This document shows positions 20,940 through 32,221 of a stretch of 64,000 nt of DNA, piece after piece (position 1 is the stretch's first letter; every line of letters begins with the position of its first letter). Origin of the DNA: Paralithodes platypus (Eukaryota; Arthropoda; Malacostraca; Decapoda; Lithodidae); the NCBI GenBank assembly GCA_032716605.1, contig CM064512.1:25553781-25617780 (forward strand), written 5' to 3'. Position numbers and translations under genes: made by a program. The notes under the pieces were generated by a model. It had not been told where the DNA came from. It saw only the letters and a program-made list of their open reading frames with translations, and searched no databases.

Positions 20940-21930
20940 CGAGATTTACCCGCGTGTATATTCTGGCGTACGGAGGGTAGAACCAAGGGGAGGGTGGGTT
21001 GGCCGTATTATGGCTTATATAACGTATTGTGAGCACTTTCATGATATATAATGTACATGTACGTATGTAGGGCACCCATTTGCATATCATATAGCAAGAA
21101 ATAAGGCACACATACACAATATATGCGATATATAGGCGAAATTATACGTGTGAAATGTGATTGAAAGTGAGAGGAGGGAGGAGGGAGGAAAGGGGGATAA
21201 TTGTCATCGATTGTCGATATTTATATGCGTATATACTCTGGTTTAGAGTGCAGCAGGGGTGAGGGGGTAAGAGGGAAGGTGGAGGGTGGGGGTGGGATGA
21301 GCTAAATATCGCTTATATATCGTACTGTGGGCATGTTCATGATATATAATGTACATGTACGTATATAGGCGACCAATCTACATGTCATATAGCAAGATAT
21401 AAGGCGCACATACACAATATATGCGAGATATAGGCGAAATTATACGTGTGAAACGGGGTGGAAAGGGAGCAAATGGCGGAGGGAGGAAAGGAGTGATAAA
21501 TTGTCATCGATTGTCGATATTTACGCGCGCATATACTCTGGTTTAGGGTGCAGCAGGGGTGAGGGGGTGGGAGGGAAGGTGGAGGGTGGGGGTGGGATGA
21601 GCTAAATATCGCTTATATATTGTACTGTGGGCATGTTCATTATATATAATGTACATGTACGTATATAGGCGACCTATCTACATTGTCATATAGCAAGAAA
21701 TAAGACGCACATACACAATATATACGATATATAGGCTGAAAGTATACGTGACCTAGAGAGGGAATGTAGGGAGGGAGGGATCATAATTATGACAGTCGCC
21801 CGAGGGTAAAGAGATGCACGTGTGGGGTGTTGGGGGTGTGATACAGGGGTAGGTGGAGGAGGGAGGGAGGCGGGTTGATGGAAGAAATTGCTATATAGTA
21901 TACGTATTGATCACTGTCATGCTTTCATAT
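20940..21930. repeat. About 300-bp tandem repeat inside the piggyBac element
   Basis: Three diverged units marked by atgtacatgtacgtat at 21051, 21349 and 21649, plus a decayed fourth. Each unit combines an AT/TATA-rich half (catatagcaag, cacatacacaatatat) and a G-rich half (ggtgagggggtgggaggg). Confidence 0.85.
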
Positions 21931-22439
21931 AGCATGCAGACACTGCAGTAGTCCCATGTGAAGAGTGGACACCCATTATTTGGCCGTAGACAGTATAAAT
22001 AGAACTAAATCAGTGTAGGTTTGTGGGAGGGGGGAGTGAAGACTACAAAGGTAGGGGTTTGCCTAAAAAAACAGTGTGCCTGAAATAGACTGGTATCGGT
22101 TTACACAAGATAAACTGCTTGGCCCTTTCGACACAAACACCGACCTATTGTAGAAATTCATATATTTATAATATAACTATATTGTAGAGTGGTAATTTAC
22201 ATGTCACTTTGCGTAAATGACAGATAATTTCATTGATCTACGAGTATATGCACGTAATATTATGTGACGGTCCTTTTGATATTTCAATAAATATATTTTT
22301 ATAGGGACATTATGTTATCTCCCAGGTAGTGAACAAAATATTCATCGATATACAATAGTATATCGATGTATTACTTTTTGTTTTGGTCGCGGGTGACAGG
22401 TCGAATCTACAGACCAATTTTTGCCTTTACTTTACTATG

Positions 22440-22560
22440 AGCCGCGGTGGCCCAGTCGGTAAGGTCATGGAGAGGCAATGGGGAGGAATGTAAGGGCAGT
22501 GGGTTTGAGTCCAGTAAGGGGTTATGGAGAGACTTTTGTGATGTTTAGAACAATTTTGGC
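22440..22560 (+). mobile_element. tRNA-derived SINE head (family S2)
   Basis: A perfect A-box consensus TGGCCCAGTCGG at 22448-22459 and B box GGTTTGAGTCC at 22502-22512. Spacing is longer than in a normal tRNA because of an extra stretch around 22470-22490. No acceptor stem, so a SINE head or tRNA pseudogene. Confidence 0.55.
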
Positions 22561-22574
22561 AAAACATTTTTTTT

Positions 22575-22659
22575 TACAAACTCATGTAATTGTATTCAAG
22601 CAATATGAAATATTCATAAAATAATTCATATTGCAAGAATACAATTACATGAGTTTGTA
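22575..22659. repeat. Near-perfect 35-bp stem-loop
   Basis: Arms 22575-22609 and 22625-22659 pair with two mismatches around a 15-base AT loop (tacaaactcatgtaattgta... and its inverse). Possibly the tip of a small fold-back element. Confidence 0.88.
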
Positions 22660-22804
22660 TTTTCTTTTTTGTCTTTTTGTATTTCTTTATTTCTTTATTT
22701 AATATTTTGGTTTTGTTTTATATTATAAAATAGGAAATACATACATAGGAACATAGTTTGCAAAATATTATTATTTATGTTGGTATTATATACAAACATA
22801 CAGT

Positions 22805-23004
22805 ATATGGGCACATTACTATCACAGGAGATTTATCTTGAGGTAGTGAGTGAAAACATTAAAAAATTCTAGTGAACATAACAAATATAATTACCAATAT
22901 GGGCACATTACTATCACAGCAGATTTATCTTGAGGTAGTGAGTGAAAACATTATATGGGCACATTACAAATAACTAGTGAACATAACAAATATAATTACC
23001 AAAT
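22805..23004. repeat. Tandem duplication of about 92-98 bp
   Basis: atgggcacattactatcaca followed by gatttatcttgaggtagtga occurs at 22807 and 22899, and the ctagtgaacataacaaatat tail also occurs twice. A third short piece follows. Confidence 0.88.
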
Positions 23005-23261
23005 ATATATATACAATGCAATTGGTATCACAGTAAAGAGATCATGTGTGAGACTGACTTTGGGAATAGATCATAAAAGTGAGAGTGACTTACGAAAGAT
23101 ATCTTGAGCGAGAGTGACTTAGGAAAGAGTTAGCTAAAGAGAGCATGAGAGAGTGATTTAGGAAGATCATGAGTGAGAGTGACATAAGCACACGGTTAGG
23201 TAGGTCAGGTCAGGTGAGGTGAGGTGAGGTAGGGCACGAGTCAAGGGCAGGGCGGCGACAC

Positions 23262-26164
23262 TCAGAAATGCTTCAGGGTGTGGTAGTCCCTGTAGCAGTC
23301 GCCGAGGCAAAGGGGGACCTTGCACTCCTGGCACATGGTGGTGACCCTGGGCTTTGCCCTGGGCCTCCTGGTGGTGTTGGAGCAGACATAGCACAGCAGC
23401 TGCTTTCCCCGACTGCCAACAAACTCGGTGTGGTCGGGTTAATGCCGTGACAGTGCTACCTGTATACGGTCGGGGGCATGGGCACCACGCCAACCCACTT
23501 TAGTTTTAGTGGGCTCCCCGAACTTCTCCAGGAGTTGGTATGACACATTGTACACAAACTCCCGGAACTTGAGCTTCTTGTTCGGGGCCATTTCCCTTTG
23601 TACAAGCCACATATTGTAGGCGTTGAGCATAGTGATATCCACAAGATGATGGAAGAGCTTGTGGTACCACTTGACTGTCTTTCTCAGACACTCAACGCCT
23701 GGGAGTTGGCAGTCAGAATTGTGCACCAGGCGCATATTCTTGGTGTAATCCACCACCATGTCAGGCTTGTCGATTACTTTCTTGGTCAGGTAGTGGATTT
23801 TGCCTGAGTCGACCTGGGCGCCTGTGTGGACAGTTGACAGCAGGTGTAGATCACGTCTGTCCTTCCACTTGATGGCCAACACTTTGCCAGTCTTCTCCAT
23901 AATTTTATATTTCCCTCGTCCCCTTCGTCGCCTTCTTCGTGCGCTTCTCTCACGGTGTTCCGGAACAAGGTTGTCCTCCGAGGGTGTGTCACTGGATGAT
24001 GGATTTTCTAGTGGCATTACACGACCGACGAACTTCGGCATGAACTTTCTTGTCCTTCTGACAGTCCCACATGACCCCGTTTGGTTGTCATGTAGATACT
24101 GGCAGAGAACAGGAGAAGTATACCAATTGTCGGTGTACAATGTGTGCCCCTTGCCTATGTATGGTTCCATCATTTTCTTCACGATGGCCCCAGACAAGCC
24201 CAAGGGGTCATTGGCAGCGACTTTTGGCACGTTTATATGAGTTCCAGTATAGACGATCATGTCAAGTACTAGGCCGGTCTCACAGTCACACAAGACGAAC
24301 AGCTTTATCCCAAACCTGTGCCTCTTCAAGGGGATATACTGCTTGAAAACAAGACGACCTTTGAAGAGCACGAGCGACTCATCAATCACCAAGTTGTGGA
24401 AAGGGGTGAAGTATTTCTTGTACCTCGCCATCAACATGGTTAAAATATCACAAATTTTCCAGATTCTGTCAGCCCTGTTAGTATTGTCATTGTCTGAGAA
24501 GTGAATGAATCTCAGCAGCAATGACAATCTGTCACAGGTCATGTACTTGTTGAAAATTGGTGTGGCGATGAGTGGGTCGTGCTTCCAGTAATGTTGCAGC
24601 ACATGCTTCTTGCAAAGAGGCATGAGCAATAAACAGGGCAAAGAACGTCATGAATTCTTTGGCAGTAGTATCCACCCAGGCTCGTATTCTAGACCTTGGA
24701 GATATCATGTGCATCCTGTCCCACACCCACCTGAAGTAGGCGTTGGTTCGGGCCACAATGAACATCATAAGCTCCAAGTCAAAGAATGCCAAGAAGAAAT
24801 CCATCTCGCTTGCATTGTCATCACAGGGCCAATCTGGTGTTGAACCAGATTGATTTGCATCAAACTGGTGCAAGTCAGGTATAAAATCGGCCCCATCTGA
24901 CCATGCAAACGCATGAACATTGGCATCACGCATGGGCAAGTTGTCATCATTATCATCGTCAGCGCCACCTTCGGATATGTCACTGTCGTGGTCGCGATAA
25001 AGGATTTCGTCATCGTCCTCCTCAGACGACGAATGCCCTTCCTCGTTCCAAACCTCGGCCTCTGACTCACTATCAGTGTCCACGACACCCAAATCCCTCA
25101 CATCGCCGTCCAAATCCCCATCACTACTGTCCCCTTCGCCTCCGAATAGCAGGGAGGCATATTTCGAGGGCGTCAGGAGATTCCTCTGCCGTACTCTCAT
25201 AGGCGTCCTGTGGACTGGGACAGAATGGCCAGCAGAGGTGGAAGGGCCAGCTGTGGCGGCAGGGGTGGTGGCAGGGGCGGCCTGTGGTGGCACGATGGGG
25301 GTAGAGGCAGGCTTGCTTTTCTTCCCCTTCACCTTCCTTTTTGTCCCTGCAGCGGTAGGGGTGGCGGCGGCTGCAGGGGCAGGGACTGGGGAAGTGGCAG
25401 GGGCGGCGGCAGCTCAGGGGCAGGGACAGGGGCAGGTGCGGCCCGTGGTGGCACAATGGTGGTAGAGGCAGGCTTGCTTTTCTTGCCCACCACCGTTCCT
25501 TTGCTCCGTGCGGCGGCAGGGGCAGTGGCAGGGGCAATTGCAGAGGCGGCGGCAGCTGCAGGGGCAGGGACAGGGGCAGGGGCATGGGCAGGGACGGCCA
25601 GTGGTGGCACAATGGTGGTAGAGGCAGGCTTGCTTTTCTTGCCCACCCCCGTACCTTTTCTCCGTGCGGCGGCAGGGGCAGTGGCAGGGGCAGTTGCAGA
25701 GGCGGCGGCGGCTGCAGGGGTAGGGACAGGGGCAGGGGCATGGGCAGGGGCGGCCAGTGGTGGCACAATAGTGGTAGAGGCAGGCTTGCTTTTCTTGCCC
25801 ACCCCCTTCCCTTTCCCTTTCTGTCCAGTCGCCCCCGCAGGTCCTGCGTCCCTAGGGCGGCCTCCTCCCGATGCAGAAGGCCCTCCTGTAGAGGCGGCGT
25901 GGGTGATAGAGGTGGTACTGTGGGCAGTAAAAGGCGCACTGACATCGGGAAAGGCCAGTGATCTTTGTGCACGTACCATAGCACTTTTACGTGCCTTACG
26001 TGCCTTTTGGGGGCACGAACATCTTCCTGCGAGTCACTAGTGTAGTCGTAGAGGTAGGAGGCCTTTTGGGCAGCCACTCTCCGCCTTCCACGGGCACTGA
26101 CACCACCTGAAGTCGGCCCGGTCGTGTCAGAAGGGCGCGCGGGAGAGGGACGTGTAGGCTCCAT
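23262..26164 (-). pseudogene. piggyBac transposase, frameshifted, with a premature stop
   Basis: Likely start is ATG at 26164. A basic/Ser-Thr N-terminus, an Ala/Pro-rich repeat region (25830-25205) and an acidic stretch (about 25150-24960) lead into the DDE_Tnp_1_7 domain. The longest frame (24641-23439, 400 codons) holds catalytic Asp 87 (VIDESL) and Asp 171 (YTDNWY). The third catalytic Asp, expected just after MxxV, is His 307 (codon CAC, 23723-23721), although the next Asp (310) is kept. A TAA at 23441-23439 then interrupts. The C-terminal cysteine-rich zinc domain continues in the same frame (23438-23262; CYVC, CQEC, CLGDC, YHTLKHF) to TGA. Frame changes occur near 25985, 25330 and 24620. 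The enzyme would cut and paste at TTAA; this copy should be inactive unless some breaks are sequencing errors. Confidence 0.92.
25205..25830 (-). repeat. Coding minisatellite in the transposase N-terminus (4 x about 156 bp)
   Basis: The block gtagaggcaggcttgctttt recurs near 25301, 25462, 25618 and 25773. On the minus strand each unit encodes GKKSKPAST followed by about 40 Ala/Pro-rich residues; the full unit is 52 codons, so most steps keep frame. The unit nearest the catalytic domain is about 161 bp from its neighbour, which shifts frame. Confidence 0.88.
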
Positions 26165-26370
26165 GGAAAAAAATCGGTATCTGACAGTATGCGCGAGACT
26201 GTGGTGTGTGTGGGGGTGGTGGTGAGAGGTGCCATGTAGTACTACTCCCGCACCAATTTTCAGCCGCAAGCCCGCGGTTTTGGTGCGTGTTTAAAAACCG
26301 CCCTCTTAAGAGCTTTGCCGCCGTCGCCCAGTAAAACCTCTTATGAGCTTTGCCGCCATTTACGGGTTAA

Positions 26371-26510
26371 GATTGACTTAGTATACTGTACATAACTTAA
26401 GAGAATGTGTCGAGATATTTTATGGTACGAATACGCCGATCTGAATCATAACAAAACAGTTTGCTGAGTTTGTGATTTCTTGGGGATGGATGCCAGAGAC
26501 TCTGCTTATT
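26371..26510. repeat. Right flank of the piggyBac target locus
   Basis: gattgacttagtatactgtac to gatttcttggggatgg matches 26577-26700 almost base for base (for example one A fewer in the second copy), marking the right side of the interrupted target unit. Confidence 0.9.
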
Positions 26511-26524
26511 TCAGGCCTCTCTAT

Positions 26525-26700
26525 TTGCAAAGAAACATTATAAAATACTTACATTTACCTGTAGGCCTAGTCACTGTTAAGATTGACTTAGTATACTGTA
26601 CATAACTTAAGAGAATGTGTCGAGATATTTTATGGTACGAATACGCCGATCTGAATCATAACAACAGTTTGCTGACTTTGTGATTTCTTGAGGATGGAAG
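26525..26700. repeat. Uninterrupted copy of the piggyBac target (empty site)
   Basis: Contains tacctgtaggcctagtcact gTTAAgattgacttagtat without an insertion. It is the tandem sister of the locus broken by the piggyBac element at 20707/26367. The unit step is about 205 bp. Confidence 0.9.
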
Positions 26701-28449
26701 CCAGAGATTAAATAAAGGCAGCAACTCGCAACATAACCACATACAGGTGTGCTTCTCACTCTTAGTCAGGCAAGCCTGCTCGGACAGAGTCTCTAAGCCA
26801 CACCCTGACTCACAATGCTCACAAAAACGGTAAACTGTGGCACAATAACAAGCATACAGAGATGATAAACCCCTAGCTGTTAATCTGCCAGGTGGCAGAG
26901 GTCTAGCCGGAAGGATATAGGCTTCGGATACCCGGGCTGAGCCACCTGCTCTAGCCTAGGGACGTTCCCAAGTCTGTGCGCCAAATTACTCTAATTGAAA
27001 GGATGCTCTCTTGAGAGACTCAGATCACAAGTATCTGACTCTCTTCTGGCGACCCTAAAACAAAAGCAAGACGTGCTAGAGCAGTGCTGAGTGGACTAGG
27101 CAAGGGCCCTCACACAACACAACACTAGACACACAGGGACACAGACAAGAAAATGCCCCCAGACTCCCAAGGGTATCCTAGTAAAGTCGTGCGGGTCCAC
27201 AGGACTCGCACCAGCAGACTTTACTTAAAGGATCGCAAAAAGCCTCCCCTCCGGTCTAGCCCCTGCTAACCTGATACAAGAACACACTAGCAAGCATGAA
27301 ACCACCAAATATGAGACAACAAAAAAGCTTCCTAGGTCTCATTAACAATTACGTCTCTGCATAAGGCCCAAAATCCTATCTAATTATCTGAGAGCTCGTC
27401 GTTAATACAATAATAGATATAAGGTCTATCAAGGGGATGGGATAATTAAATAGATTGGTGAAGTAGTGGAAGGAAGGTATACAAAGTAAGAGAGAAAGTT
27501 TCTAAGTGGGGTTGAGAGGGATAGATATCAAGGGGTCCGAAGGGTACGACAGTGAGGTGAGCTCTGAGTCTTGAATCTGTCTGGACCCCACCCTAGGCAT
27601 GCAAAATACATCCCATGCTTGGCAACACAGTTGCCGGGTCAAAATCCTCTACCCCGTGCGTGAGTCGAAACTAAGCCTAACGTTGCGATCAAATGCATAT
27701 GGCAACGTTTTCAGGCTCGTCCCAAGCTGGCAAGCGAAGCAACGTCCCAAGCCGGTCTCTCTCTCCCGCTCGTCTCCTCCCGCCCTCACTAGACTTACAT
27801 CTTATATATTATAATGAAATAATCAACTATCGAGAATAAAATATACTAAGATGCGTTGGTTAAGAATAAGGGCAGCTTCAAGCTGTGAAACAACATAAGA
27901 ATATCCCAGACATTAGTTACGTTGTCGTAGGATGTATACTAAGGAAAAGCCTGCCGGCCGGCTGCCGCCAGCCGGTTTCTAAACGGCTGGGCAGCCGACG
28001 CGCGCGCATGCCCGCACGTGGCTACTATGCAGAAGCGTCACAAGCTGAATTGGTCTTTATATTTATGCCATATAGACAAATAAGTGACGCTGCTGTACAA
28101 TGGCGTCATTCCTTAGTTTATTGTATCGATAAATAGGCTATATTATTTAACTTTGAATGGATCTGTTAGAATTAAAGGATTAATGTTTACACTATTTACT
28201 TCTTAGATTCCCAGAGATTTTTCTTAAGCTGAGTATAATCGTGTTTGATATCCATAAACAAATCAATTAAGCAATTTTACTGAAGATAATGCACATTATG
28301 CATTATACATGATGCATTGTAAGAAATTCAATAATAAATTATCTAGAAAGTATCACTAACGCAATGTGAATGAGAAGTGGCGCCTTATAGTATCTGGCAG
28401 AGCTTAATAATTACCATATTTTAATATTAACAAACATAATTACCAACCC
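26701..28449. other. Unclassified moderately GC-rich region
   Basis: No protein motif recognised. Features seen: a stem-loop at 27180-27225, a 12-bp inverted pair at 27014-27044, and a ctctcttctggcgacccta stretch near 27041 that recalls an LTR end followed by a primer-binding site, though I find no matching second LTR. A GC-rich patch ccggccggctgccgcc is at 27951. Could be a diverged LTR element. Confidence 0.35.
27180..27225 (+). ncRNA. Compact stem-loop, function unknown
   Basis: AGTAAAGTC pairs with GACTTTACT, and GTGCGGGTCC with GGACTCGCAC (one G-T pair), around a 3-base loop with a 5-base bulge, about 19 pairs in 46 bases. Too short for a typical animal pre-miRNA. May be a transposon-internal structure. 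Confidence 0.3.
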
Positions 28450-30790
28450 ACCTGTATCCCGGATCGCTTCGGAGATCGGCCCAACATTCTTCACTTATTT
28501 CTAACCTCTAACCCGTCTGCTTATACTGTAAATATTTCCACTCCTTTAGGCTCCTCCGACCATAAACTTATCTCTGTCACCTTTCCTATCTCTCCGGCAC
28601 GGCCTCCCGATCCTCCCAACCGGCGGCGCTTGTGGCACTTTGGCGCTGCCGACTGGGAGTTTCTACGGCAGTATTTCTTTGATTTCCTATGGAATGACTT
28701 CTGCTTCTGTGGCCGGGGACCCTCAGAGTGCTGAACGCATTACTGAGGTAAGCCTCTCGGGCATGGAAGCATAAATTCAATTTTTTTTCTCTGTCTAATG
28801 CAAAATATTCTTGTTTACTCACTCTTGTTCTACTGCTGGCTGCAATAAGGAGGAACCGGCTCAAACGGTATTGTCGCTTTAAAACTCATGAATCTCATAC
28901 TTCCTATGTTTCTGCCCGGAATATAGCCAAATCTGTTCTTCGCCTCGCCAAACATTCTTTCATCAATAATAAATGCACTGAAGTATCCAACTCTAGCTCT
29001 TCCCAACCCTTCTGGCATCTAGCCAAAAACCTCTCCAACAATTTTTCTTCTTCGTCTTTCCCTCCTCTTTTCAACTCTGACGGCACCACCGTCAATTCTT
29101 CCTCTGACAAAGTTGAACTCTTCGCTAACACTTTTGCTAAAAACTCCACTTTGGATGATTCCGGTGCTATTCCTCCCTCTCCACCCCCCTCTCTCCTACT
29201 TATGCCTAACATCATAATATCTTCCAAGGATGTACTTTTCACTCTCTCTGGGCTTAATGTTAAGAAGGCGTACGGACCGGACGGTGTTCCTCCTATTGTA
29301 TTAAAAAACTGTGCTTCCGTGCCGACTACCTGCCTAGGCAAACTCTTTCCTCTCTGTCTCTCCTCTAACATCTTCCCTTCTTGTTGGAAGTGTGCTCTCA
29401 TTCAACCTGTCCCAAAGAAGGGTGACTGCTCTCAGCCCTCCAACTATTGTCCAATTGCTCTCATTTTTTGCATCTCCAAAGTTTTTAAAACTATTCTTGC
29501 CTCAAAATGTCTTAAGCATTTATCTTCCCATAACCTACTCTCAGACCACCATTATGGCTTCTTTATGGGCCGCTCTACTGGTGGTCTTCTTCGTTATTTT
29601 ACTAACTCCTGGTTATCCTCCATTCCGGACTTCGGTGAGACTTTTTCTGTTGCACTAAACATATCAAAAGCCTTCCATAGAGTCTGGCACAAATTCCTTA
29701 TTTTCAAACTACCCTCCTACGGTTTCTATCCCTCCATCTGTGCCTTTGTCTCTAATTTCCTTTCCAGCCGCTCCATAGTTGTGGTTGTGGATAGCCACTG
29801 TTCACTTCCTCAACCTATCAACTCTGGTGTTCCTCAGGATTCTGTCTCCAATTCTCTTCCTATTATTCATTAACGACCTTCTCAACTGCACCTCCCACTC
29901 TCTCATATGCTGATGACTCTACATTACACTGCCTTCCACAAAATAATTCGCAGCAGGAAGTTCAAAACTCACATAAGGAGGCCACGTTGGGGCAGAGAAA
30001 ACCTTGTTCTTTCAATGCTTCCAAAACTCAATTTCTCCAACTGTCTACTCGTCGCGCCCCTCCAGAAGACTAAGATCTACTCTTCAACAACATACAAATT
30101 AACCCTTCATCTTCTATTAACATTCTTGGTATCTCTTTTTCTTCTGATCTCTCTTGGAAAGATCATATCACCACTCTTGCTAAAACAGTTTCCCAGAAGC
30201 TAGGTGTGCTCAACCGCCTCTAGGGATTCCTGACCCCTGCACAGCTTCTTGCTCTGTACAGGGGCACAGCGTGTCCATGTATTGTGTATTGCTCACACAT
30301 GTGGGGAGGATCCTCTCACACATCACTTCTAGACAAAGTAGAAAAGAAAGCCTTCCGTCTCATTAACTCACATCCTCTCACCAATTCTCTGCAGTCTCTC
30401 TCTCTTCGCTCCAATGTTGCATCTAACTCACTATTCTACCACTATTACAATAATTAGTGTTCCTCAGAGCTCTCTCAGTGTATACCACCCCCTCTTCGTA
30501 GAACACGTAGCACTCGTCTTGCAACACAATTCTACCCTTACTCTGTACAACTCTCCATCCCATGAGTGAAACATTATTCTCAGTCTTTCTTCTATTGAAC
30601 AGCTGAGCTCTGGAACTCTCTTCCATAATCAGTCTTTTCATCTTCCTATGAATTAAATTGCTTCAAACTCAGTGTGTCCAAGCATTTTGGCTCGAACATC
30701 CCTTGATTTTGGCCCTGTCACTCTTTCAACTCTGGGGGAGGCACTCGCCACAGCCAGTTCTGACGTTTGTCTCCCTCACCCACATAGAAA
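28450..30790 (+). mobile_element. LINE-A copy, 5' truncated, decayed ORF2
   Basis: Starts within the APE-type endonuclease. [20 protein letters not shown] sequence and the catalytic [10 protein letters not shown] motif (about 28555) are readable with frameshifts. A linker follows, then reverse transcriptase: KAYGPDGVPP and PVPKKGD (about 29262-29425), motif A as NISKAFHRVWH (near 29660; the usual Asp of ALD is Asn), SGVPQ (about 29825) and motif C YADDST (about 29908, other frame). The C-terminal IVYCSHMWGGSSH region and a 3' tail ending cacatagaaacaaaaatata close it. The longest open piece is 240 codons (29151-29873). Inactive. Same family as the copies at 2.2, 8.6 and 35.5 kb. Confidence 0.85.
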
Positions 30791-31164
30791 CAAAAATATA
30801 ACAGATTCATTATATCCACATGAAAGAATATCGTATTAATTTAGTGATGACACGTAGAGGACACAATATAGAGTCGAAACTGTCGTGGTATCATAATTGA
30901 AAATATAGTGTTTCAGTCACGTGGGTATAATTTATCCATTTAAGCAATTACGGCACAGTGAATGTCTCTTAATTAGAGAAAAAATGTACTATTCAGTAAC
31001 TTTATAATTATAGTTTTATTTACCAGCGACATTCATACCATATATATTTTACATAATTATATGAAAATGCGTCCATTGTTATTCAAATTAAATACAAATA
31101 CTACAGTAATATAATTTTGTGGGATAATTGCTGGGAGTGTGACAGTGAGGTTGAGCGTGCTGTG
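30791..31164. other. AT-rich DNA, nothing recognised
   Basis: No supported gene or repeat. Confidence 0.45.
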
Positions 31165-31374
31165 TAAAGCCGGTATCACACGAGCGCTTTTCCACTCAAC
31201 ATTTCTCCTCAACACTGGTCTGGCAGCTTATGAGGTTAATATATTTTGGTTGCCTAAATTCATCTATCATGAGTCTAGTTTCCGATACCAGTGCAAAATA
31301 CTCCAGAAATGTTGCAAGACAAATGTTGATCATCGAATGTTGACTATAATAGCTCTCGTGTGATGCCGGCTTAA
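31165..31374 (+). mobile_element. MITE-3 copy 2
   Basis: 210 bp with ends TAAAGCCGGTATCACACGAG and CTCGTGTGATGCCGGCTTAA. Closely matches 13904-14119. Its final TTAA is also the first TTAA of the adjacent MITE-1 variant. Confidence 0.82.
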
Positions 31375-31767
31375 GGGGGGTCACCGTTTTTGTTTTTATA
31401 TGTCTCTCCTTTTCTTTCTTTCCCTGGTTTGTATCCATTCGTCCCAATTCAGCCAACTGTTTTAAGACGTTTATCCCCATCTAGGTGTCGATTTTATCCT
31501 GACGAGCAATAGCGAGCCAGCATTGTATGGAGATATCCGGTTTCGCCGGAGAAATGTTTCTATCGAAAAATTTACAAATTTAGCTTCCTGTCAAAACAAA
31601 AATATATACAGTATATGCTGGCTCGCTACCGCTCGCCAGGAAAATATTGACACCTGGATGGGAGTAAACGTCTTAAAACAGTAGGCTGGATGGGGCCAAA
31701 TGGATACAGATCAGAGAAAGAGAGAAAAGGAGAGAAAGATAACAAAAAGCGTGGTGGGCTCCCTTAA
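31371..31767. mobile_element. MITE-1 copy j, fold-back subfamily
   Basis: 397 bp from TTAAGGGGGG to ctcccTTAA. Unlike the standard form, both halves carry the ttaagacgttta...cagtgtcga...gcgagc core in opposite orientation (31460-31515 and 31618-31680), so the whole element folds into a stem of about 185 bp with loss of the usual second half. The ccggtttcgccgg hairpin sits in the loop. Confidence 0.8.
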
Positions 31768-31873
31768 AGGTGGATTATCGTGAGGTCGGTTGTGAATACG
31801 AGGACATTTTGCCACCTTTTCCTGAGTATTATTCAGAAGTATTATACGACTTACCAGAATGTATGTTGCAGGA

Positions 31874-32221
31874 TTAAGGGGAGACTGGCCTTTTTTTTTG
31901 GGGGGGGGGGTCTACTGTATTAACTATTTATTCCTTTATTTCTTAGTTTCCTCGCTAGACCTCCATCAAACTTAGAAACACACCCCCTTCAAGATAAATG
32001 TGTACATTTTTCGGTAGAAAAATGTCCCGGCTGAAGGCCGGTTCCTCTTAAAATTTCAGGGTCGCTATCACTAGCCAGGAAATAATCAACACCTAAATGG
32101 CACGTAAGGTCTTAATACTTGCAAACAAATGGAGCAAAAGGTCTGAAAATCGCCAAACTAATAGGGCTAAACATGAGGGAGAAGGGGGTCCAGAAAAACG
32201 GTCTGCCTCCCCTTTACTTAA
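31874..32221 (-). mobile_element. MITE-1 copy k
   Basis: Starts TTAAGGGGAGACTGG and ends ctcccctttacTTAA. Contains an 11-G run after a T run, the tacatttttcggtagaaaaatgt hairpin (read in parts) and cccggctgaaggccgg. Confidence 0.85.

Larger units (their letters stand above)
20704..26370 (-). mobile_element. piggyBac-type DNA transposon, 5.7 kb
   Basis: Bounded by TTAA at 20704-20707 and 26367-26370. Terminal inverted repeats read TTAACCCGGGAATGGCG and, from the other end, TTAACCCGTAAATGGCG. The left flank (20655-20707) and right flank (26367-26510) join seamlessly in the adjacent uninterrupted locus at 26530-26700, proving both ends and the TTAA duplication. The transposase pseudogene occupies 26164-23262 on the minus strand. 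The rest is non-coding, with tandem repeats, a tRNA-like SINE head and a stem-loop. At 5.7 kb it is long for piggyBac (usually about 2.5-3 kb), the excess being the 20.7-23.2 kb part. Confidence 0.92.

Noticed and set aside
23196..23235. TTAGG-type telomere repeat near ggtaggtcaggtcaggtgaggt
   Set aside because: The unit is a variable aggtc/aggtg pentamer, short and internal to a transposon.
25124..26269. Long Pro/Leu-rich and Gly/Ala-rich open frames on both strands
   Set aside because: They are shadow frames of the GC-rich coding minisatellite in the piggyBac transposase. Only the first codons (26164 to about 25985) of the minus-strand frame are likely part of the enzyme.
27000..27060. LTR end followed by a primer-binding site
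   Set aside because: The tggcgaccc-like stretch is suggestive, but no second LTR, polypurine tract or pol gene was found nearby.
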